From Lutibacter profundi (lineage in GTDB: Bacteria; Bacteroidota; Bacteroidia; Flavobacteriales; Flavobacteriaceae): a stretch of DNA of 64,000 nt. Position numbers and translations under genes: made by a program. Shown piece by piece: positions 58,950-64,000 of this stretch (positions within the stretch are counted from its first letter, which is position 1; each line of letters opens with the position of its first letter). The stretch covers positions 2,262,001 to 2,326,000 of the forward strand of contig NZ_CP013355.1 of the NCBI RefSeq assembly GCF_001543325.1, in the 5' to 3' direction. Below the pieces are notes generated by a model. That model was not told the origin of the DNA. It did no database searches and saw only the letters and a program-made list of their open reading frames with translations.

Positions 58950-61316
58950 TTATTTTTCTTCTTCGTCAATTAAAATATCAAGTGTAGGCTCTTTAAAAAC
59001 TTTTTTATTGGCTATGTTTTTTTCTAAAGAGAGCAATAATGAAGGTAGTAGTAACAAATTAGAAACCATAGCAAATAATAGCGTAATAGAAACCAAACCT
59101 CCAAGAGCTTTTGTGCCTCCAAAACTGGAAATTGTAAATACTAAAAACCCAAAGAATAAAACAATTGATGTATAAAACATACTAACTCCTGTTTCTCTTA
59201 AAGCATTGTATACGGATTGTTTAATTCTCCAATTATTCTCTTTTAACTCTTGACGGTATTTTGCTAAAAAATGTATGGTATCATCAACGGAAATACCAAA
59301 AGCAATACTAAAAACCAAAATAGTTGAGGGTTTAATAGGAACACCAATGTAGCCCATTATTCCTGCAGTTATTAGAAGAGGAAGTATATTTGGTATTAAA
59401 GAAATGAGTATCATTCTAAATGATCGAAACATAAAAGCCATAAAAAGAGCAATTAAAATAATAGCTAATGAAAGGGATATAATTAAGTTGTTTATTAAAT
59501 AATTAGTACCCTTTAAAAACACCAACGCTTTACCAGTCATGGTTACATTGTATTTCTCTTTTGGAAATACTTTGGCTATTTTTTGATTTAAACGATTTTC
59601 AATAAGCTCCATTTTATCCGTTCCAATGTCTTTCATAAAAGTTGTTATACGAGCATATCTTCCTGTAGAATCAATAAAATTATTTAATAAATTAGTATTG
59701 GGAGAAGAATTTTTAGTATAAGATAAAATCCAATTTTTTTCTTGATTTGTTGGTAATTGGTAGTACTTTGGGTTTCCGCCATAAAATGCTTGTTTTGAGT
59801 ATTTAACAAGGTTTAAAACGGAGATTGATTTAGATAGTTGTGGAATTTCATCAATAGTTTCATCTAATTTATTCATGCGTTTAAGTGTAGATAACTTCAT
59901 AACACCTTTTTCCTTTTTGGTATCAATTATTATCTCTAAAGGCATAATACCACCAAACTCATTTTCAAAAAACACAATATCTTTAAAAAATTGTTTACCT
60001 TTTGGCATATCTTCAATTAAACTTCCAGATACTTTAATTTTATAGACTCCAATAATACTTACAATAATTAAAACAAGCGTAATAGCATAAACTGAAATTC
60101 TATGATTTCGAACGATAGATTCCATCCATTTAACAATGTATTCAATCCATTTACGTTCTAGATGTTTTAAGTGCTTTTCTTTAGGAAGAGGCATAAAACT
60201 ATACATTATAGGTATAATTAATAATGCTAAAATAAATATGGCTAAAATATTTATAGAAGCAATAGTACCAAATTCACGTAGAAGTTGACTTTTAGTGAAA
60301 ATAAAAGTTGCAAAACCTGAGGCGGTAGTTACATTAGTCATTAAGGTAGCATTTCCTATTTTTGTGATTACACGCTGTAATGATTTAGCCTGGTTTCCGT
60401 GTTTTTTTATTTCTTGTTGATATTTGTTTATTAAAAATATAGCGTTTGGTACACCAATTACAATAATTAATGGAGGAATTAACGCCATTAAAACAGTAAT
60501 TTCATACCTAAATAACCCTATAAATCCAAATGCCCAAATTACACCTATGCTAACTACTAAAAGTGTAATTGCAGTTGCTCTTATTGAACGAAAAAATAAA
60601 AAGAAAATAAACGCTGTTACTCCTAATGCTAATCCTACAAAAACCCCAATTTCATCAATTATATTTTGGGCATTCATAGTACGTATATAGGGCATACCTG
60701 ATACTCTAATATCTATGTTATTTTCTTTCTCAAACTGACTAATTATAGGGTTTAATGTATCAAAAACAAAATCTTTACGGGCAGCAGTATTTACAATATC
60801 TTTCTTTAAGTAAATAACAGTTCTAATAGTTCCTGATTTTTTATTGTATAAGAAATTATCAAAAAAGGGAAGGTTATCAAAAAGTTCATGTTTAATTTTC
60901 AAGACATCATCAACAGTTTCTGGAATCTTGGTGTAAATGGGTTCAACATCAAACCGTTGTTTCAGAGTGTTTTTCTTAAGCTTTTTGATATCTCCAACTG
61001 CTACAGTAAAATCAACTTCGGGAAAACTATCAAATTTTTCTGATAAGTTATTCCATGCATTGAATTTTTTTGGCGTAAAGATGGTTGAATCTTGAGTTGC
61101 TATGATTATAAGATTTCCTTCTTCACCAAAAAGTTCTAAAAAATGATTGTATTCAATATTAACTTTATGATTTTCAGGGAGTAAGTTAGCTTCGGTGTAT
61201 GAAAAACGCATATATTGCATTTGAGAAGCTAAAAAGTAAGTTGCGGCAGCTATTAGTACCAGTATTATATATCTTCCTTTTAAGATTATCCTAGAAACAT
61301 GAGTCCAAAAATTCAT
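58950..61316 (-). CDS. MMPL/RND-superfamily exporter
   Basis: 788 residues, two repeats of one helix, a periplasmic domain of about 150-170 residues and five further helices, as in MMPL and HpnN proteins (smaller loops than drug-RND pumps). The second-half helix 4 region contains F-S-I-A-F-G-I-S-V-D-D-T-I-H-F-L, the proton-relay Asp pair of this family. Likely moves lipids or related hydrophobic molecules; the substrate is unknown. No partner gene adjacent. Confidence 0.9.
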   Translation of the reverse strand: MNFWTHVSRIILKGRYIILVLIAAATYFLASQMQYMRFSYTEANLLPENHKVNIEYNHFLELFGEEGNLIIIATQDSTIFTPKKFNAWNNLSEKFDSFPEVDFTVAVGDIKKLKKNTLKQRFDVEPIYTKIPETVDDVLKIKHELFDNLPFFDNFLYNKKSGTIRTVIYLKKDIVNTAARKDFVFDTLNPIISQFEKENNIDIRVSGMPYIRTMNAQNIIDEIGVFVGLALGVTAFIFFLFFRSIRATAITLLVVSIGVIWAFGFIGLFRYEITVLMALIPPLIIVIGVPNAIFLINKYQQEIKKHGNQAKSLQRVITKIGNATLMTNVTTASGFATFIFTKSQLLREFGTIASINILAIFILALLIIPIMYSFMPLPKEKHLKHLERKWIEYIVKWMESIVRNHRISVYAITLVLIIVSIIGVYKIKVSGSLIEDMPKGKQFFKDIVFFENEFGGIMPLEIIIDTKKEKGVMKLSTLKRMNKLDETIDEIPQLSKSISVLNLVKYSKQAFYGGNPKYYQLPTNQEKNWILSYTKNSSPNTNLLNNFIDSTGRYARITTFMKDIGTDKMELIENRLNQKIAKVFPKEKYNVTMTGKALVFLKGTNYLINNLIISLSLAIILIALFMAFMFRSFRMILISLIPNILPLLITAGIMGYIGVPIKPSTILVFSIAFGISVDDTIHFLAKYRQELKENNWRIKQSVYNALRETGVSMFYTSIVLFFGFLVFTISSFGGTKALGGLVSITLLFAMVSNLLLLPSLLLSLEKNIANKKVFKEPTLDILIDEEEK

Positions 61317-61328
61317 TCAACTATTTTT

Positions 61329-61336
61329 TGCAAAGT
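61329..61336 (-). promoter_or_regulatory. Putative -7 box TAACTTTG of the MMPL gene
   Basis: TAnnTTTG match on the minus strand, 13 bp upstream of the ATG. Confidence 0.4.
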
Positions 61337-61372
61337 TAAAAAAATAGTTGAGCTTTTATAGGTGTATATTCG

Positions 61373-63883
61373 TTAAAATCCCAATCTTAATTTATAAGTT
61401 AATTTTAAGGCTAAATTATCACTCCATTCAGGGTTTTTGTAGTATCCATACCTATAAAAAGCACTTAGTCCAAAGCCTTTAAAAAGTTCATTTAATTCTA
61501 AACCACTTTCTATATATCCTTTGTTTAATTTCTTAAATATTAAACCGTAATGTTGTAGTGGTTTTTCAATGTCTCCAATTGCTACTCTTGTAACTAATGT
61601 AAATTGAGGTTTAAATTTTGAACTAATCTTTAGAGGTTTTAAGAGATGTTTTAGGTGGATTGAAACAAATTTATCTGAGATAAACTCATTGTAACCCATA
61701 GTTTCAAAGCTGTTTTTACCTGCAAGTGTAATTCTTTTTCTCCAAGGGTTTTTAAATGTATAGTTAGGTGTTGAATTGTATAGGTGAGAAATTGGGGCTT
61801 CCCCAAAAACAATGCCTCCTTCAATTAATATATTTGTGGTAGCTTTTCTTAGTCGTTTAATTTTATGTAAAATTCTTAAGTTAATTTGAGTAAAATCAAA
61901 ATTACTAGCAAAAATATTTTCAAAACTCTTAGTTAGTTGAAAGGTAAATTGAGGGAATTTATTTTTCATTTTTAGTTTACCTATAGGTGAATTCATATAT
62001 TCATTTTTTGGGTTAAACTGTAATCCCAAGCTTGCAGTTGTTAATTTGTATTCAGATAAATTTTTTGTAGCTGATATAAATTGATAATTAAATAGAGGTT
62101 TATATTTGCCGGTGCTTAATTTTAATTTAGCTTCCAAATTAGGTTTTATATCATGTTTAAAATACGTATTAATTGTTTTATAGTTATAAAATTTACTGAC
62201 ATTTAAATTTCGTGGATTTATAGGAGAAAACGATGTGTTTTCAGCTATAAAATCTAAAGATGCAGCTTCTTTTAAGTCATTTACATAACTTAATCCGAAC
62301 CAAGAATTAGTATTTTTCTGAACCCTAAATGAGGCTCCTAAGCTATACTTAAAATCGGTGTCTTTTGTGCCATAAGCAGCATAGGATTCTATTTTAAATT
62401 TAGAAGAAAAGTTAGTGTTAGTTTCACCTCCAAATCCAATTCGTAGCCCTTCATAATTATTTAAGTTAATAATTTTACCAAGATTTAAATTAATATATTT
62501 TGTTGGGTAATACCCTTTTAAAATATTTCTGGCTAAATTTATTTTTTTTTCTACGCCTTCTTCTTCTGAAATGCTGTCAAGAAAAGTATATGTTCTTTTT
62601 CCACGATTTGTAAGTGAGTCGGTTCTGTAAGTATTCCAAAAAACTGCTGTCTTTTTATTCGCATCGTCATTAAATTCTATAATTGTAGCAGTATTTTTTA
62701 ATATTATAGGGGTATTTATTTCAATATTTGAATTAACAGATTTAGATATAAAATAAGTAACATCTTCAGGGTTGTTTTTATGGGTATTAGTTACAGAGTC
62801 ATTTTTTTTACTCTCGCTAAATTTTACAGCACCTCCAAATAAAGAAATATTTTTATTATTATCACCCTTTTTTAATACAATATTCATGTTTTTAGGAAAC
62901 CAAGTATTGTACTTTTTTATATATTTAAAATTTTGAATAGCCTTTACATTAACAATACTTTTTAACTCAACAATTGCTTTAGTTATAGCAAAATTTTGAG
63001 TATCTATATACAATACACCTTCTATTCCTAAAAATTCTTTCTTTTCTTTTGGTTTGAAGTAAATGAGAATTGAAGCTCTGTTTTGAGTTGTAACAGTATC
63101 TAATATTTTATAATTATACTGTTTTATGGCGTTATTAGCAATTGGATTTGTGTATTTTGTACCAGCAATTGTATAAAATTCATTGTAAAATGAAAAATCT
63201 TGAAAAGTAATTGCAAATAATTCATAGAGAGGTTGTTTTAACCCTGCCATTCTTGAAGCTAAAATAATTTCTTTTTTCTTTTTCCCTTTTTTAAATTTAA
63301 ATTCTGAAATTTTTTCTGAAATATAAATATGCTGCTTATTTATTTCTTTTTTAAATTTATAATTAGAAGAATCTAATTTTTTAAATGTTTTTTTCCCTTT
63401 TTTTAAAACAAATATAGAATCTATCTTGCCGTTAATTGAGTCAGGGTTTGCAGTAACTATTATTTTATTATAGGTAATAAACTTAAAAGAATTCAATGAT
63501 TTTTCAATATTATTTTTAGACTTATTTTTAATTGTATTTCTAATAATTTTTAAGGCCGGATTTTCTTTTGCTGTAATTAAAATTTCTTTTAAATTCTCAA
63601 CGGAAGGCTTTAATTTTATTTTTAAAAATTTATCATTAGTATTTATTGAAATAATTTTAGATTTATAACCAACATAGGAAATCCTAATTTGATTGAAATG
63701 TTTTTTTGTTTTTATATGAAATTTTCCATCAACATCAGTTAATGTTACATAATTTGTGTTTGTTGAAATTGAAGCAAAAGACAACGGTTGTTTTGTTCTG
63801 CTATCTACAACTAAACCCTGAATTTGATTTTGAGATATAGATAATAAAGGGACAAGTAGTAGTAAAAAGAATATTTTTCTCAT
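61373..63883 (-). CDS. DUF5686 outer-membrane protein with carboxypeptidase-regulatory-like domain
   Basis: 836 residues. Signal peptide about 1-17, then a CarboxypepD_reg-like beta-sandwich (about 20-95; I-Q-G-L-V-V-D-S-R-T-K-Q-P-L-S-F-A-S-I), then the DUF5686 region with a long periplasmic part and a C-terminal beta-barrel ending in the aromatic-terminated L-A-L-K-L-T-Y-K-L-R-L-G-F. Common in flavobacteria and thought to sit in the outer membrane; function not established. 56 bp upstream of the MMPL gene start on the same strand. Confidence 0.9.
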   Translation of the reverse strand: MRKIFFLLLLVPLLSISQNQIQGLVVDSRTKQPLSFASISTNTNYVTLTDVDGKFHIKTKKHFNQIRISYVGYKSKIISINTNDKFLKIKLKPSVENLKEILITAKENPALKIIRNTIKNKSKNNIEKSLNSFKFITYNKIIVTANPDSINGKIDSIFVLKKGKKTFKKLDSSNYKFKKEINKQHIYISEKISEFKFKKGKKKKEIILASRMAGLKQPLYELFAITFQDFSFYNEFYTIAGTKYTNPIANNAIKQYNYKILDTVTTQNRASILIYFKPKEKKEFLGIEGVLYIDTQNFAITKAIVELKSIVNVKAIQNFKYIKKYNTWFPKNMNIVLKKGDNNKNISLFGGAVKFSESKKNDSVTNTHKNNPEDVTYFISKSVNSNIEINTPIILKNTATIIEFNDDANKKTAVFWNTYRTDSLTNRGKRTYTFLDSISEEEGVEKKINLARNILKGYYPTKYINLNLGKIINLNNYEGLRIGFGGETNTNFSSKFKIESYAAYGTKDTDFKYSLGASFRVQKNTNSWFGLSYVNDLKEAASLDFIAENTSFSPINPRNLNVSKFYNYKTINTYFKHDIKPNLEAKLKLSTGKYKPLFNYQFISATKNLSEYKLTTASLGLQFNPKNEYMNSPIGKLKMKNKFPQFTFQLTKSFENIFASNFDFTQINLRILHKIKRLRKATTNILIEGGIVFGEAPISHLYNSTPNYTFKNPWRKRITLAGKNSFETMGYNEFISDKFVSIHLKHLLKPLKISSKFKPQFTLVTRVAIGDIEKPLQHYGLIFKKLNKGYIESGLELNELFKGFGLSAFYRYGYYKNPEWSDNLALKLTYKLRLGF

Positions 63884-63908
63884 TTAATTATTCTACGTTT
63901 AGCACAAA

Positions 63909-63916
63909 CAAATATA
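63909..63916 (-). promoter_or_regulatory. Putative -7 box TATATTTG of the DUF5686 gene
   Basis: TAnnTTTG match on the minus strand, 26 bp upstream of the ATG. Confidence 0.5.
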
Positions 63917-63923
63917 GGATATT

Positions 63924-63951
63924 AAAAAAGCACCTAGAGAAGTGCTTTTTA
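63924..63951. terminator. Terminator near the right edge
   Basis: AAAAAGCAC/GTGCTTTTT stem with following T run. Belongs to a gene beyond the window or is bidirectional. Confidence 0.7.
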
Positions 63952-64000
63952 TTTTTTAGATAAGTTTAACTTTTAAAACTTAAACTTTCATAATTTCTTG

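Overview
The window is a very AT-rich stretch of a Flavobacteriaceae-type (Bacteroidota) chromosome. The evidence is the gene order ftsX-DUF3098-uppP-truB, many promoter-like TAnnTTTG -7 boxes with little sign of Shine-Dalgarno sequences, numerous lipoproteins, a SusD-free but TonB-energised envelope (exbB/exbD), DUF5686 and PID-CTERM proteins, and a clade II (Sec-exported) nitrous oxide reductase cluster. The genus cannot be fixed from the sequence alone; a marine Lutibacter-like flavobacterium would fit.

Layout. 0.2-11.8 kb: ferredoxin, a short double-glycine-leader peptide gene (614-784), lepA, a PD40 lipoprotein, dusB, a LolC/E-type permease, rbfA, methylmalonyl-CoA epimerase, ftsX-DUF3098-uppP-truB, a conserved Bacteroidota protein and a thioredoxin-fold protein. 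Two copies of one structured RNA element sit at 4380-4474 and 7782-7876. 12.0-19.1 kb: the nos region (fasciclin lipoprotein, cytochrome c lipoprotein, nosZ, a membrane protein, nosL, nosD, nosF, nosY); the first gene and the membrane-protein gene are each preceded by a CRP/FNR-type palindrome placed about 30 bp upstream of a TAAATTTG box. 19.1-21.8 kb: SDR-type threonine dehydrogenase, two small lipoproteins, recX. 22-36 kb: two complete RND efflux systems on the minus strand, each with TetR regulator, membrane fusion protein, inner-membrane pump and TolC-like protein, separated by a patatin-like phospholipase. 36-38 kb: polyprenyl synthase, a small protein, a frameshifted outer-membrane protein and a CAT-anticodon tRNA.

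38.1-43.9 kb is the accessory region: four nearly identical secreted lipoprotein genes arranged as two promoter-plus-two-gene units with the same 637-bp internal period, separated by a decayed IS982-type transposase and a decayed lipoprotein start, followed by an intact IS1182-type element and a PID-CTERM mini-protein. The 5' untranslated regions of the two lipoprotein units carry C tracts of different length (10 and 5) at almost the same distance from the start codon.

43.9-63.9 kb is housekeeping again: ribE, pdxA, DUF177-rpmF-fabH-accB-accC (the usual fatty-acid-synthesis group), an Lrp/AsnC regulator, a zinc membrane peptidase, asparaginase, an exbB/exbD operon, an outer membrane protein, a PAP2-related membrane protein, rpoN, asnS, an MMPL/RND-superfamily exporter and a large DUF5686 outer-membrane protein.

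The most unusual items are the lipoprotein array, the paired nos palindromes, the RNA element pair with a compensatory base change, the small double-glycine peptide, and an apparent homopolymer frameshift in the outer membrane protein at 37372-37889. All functional statements are read from sequence and family knowledge; no search was run.
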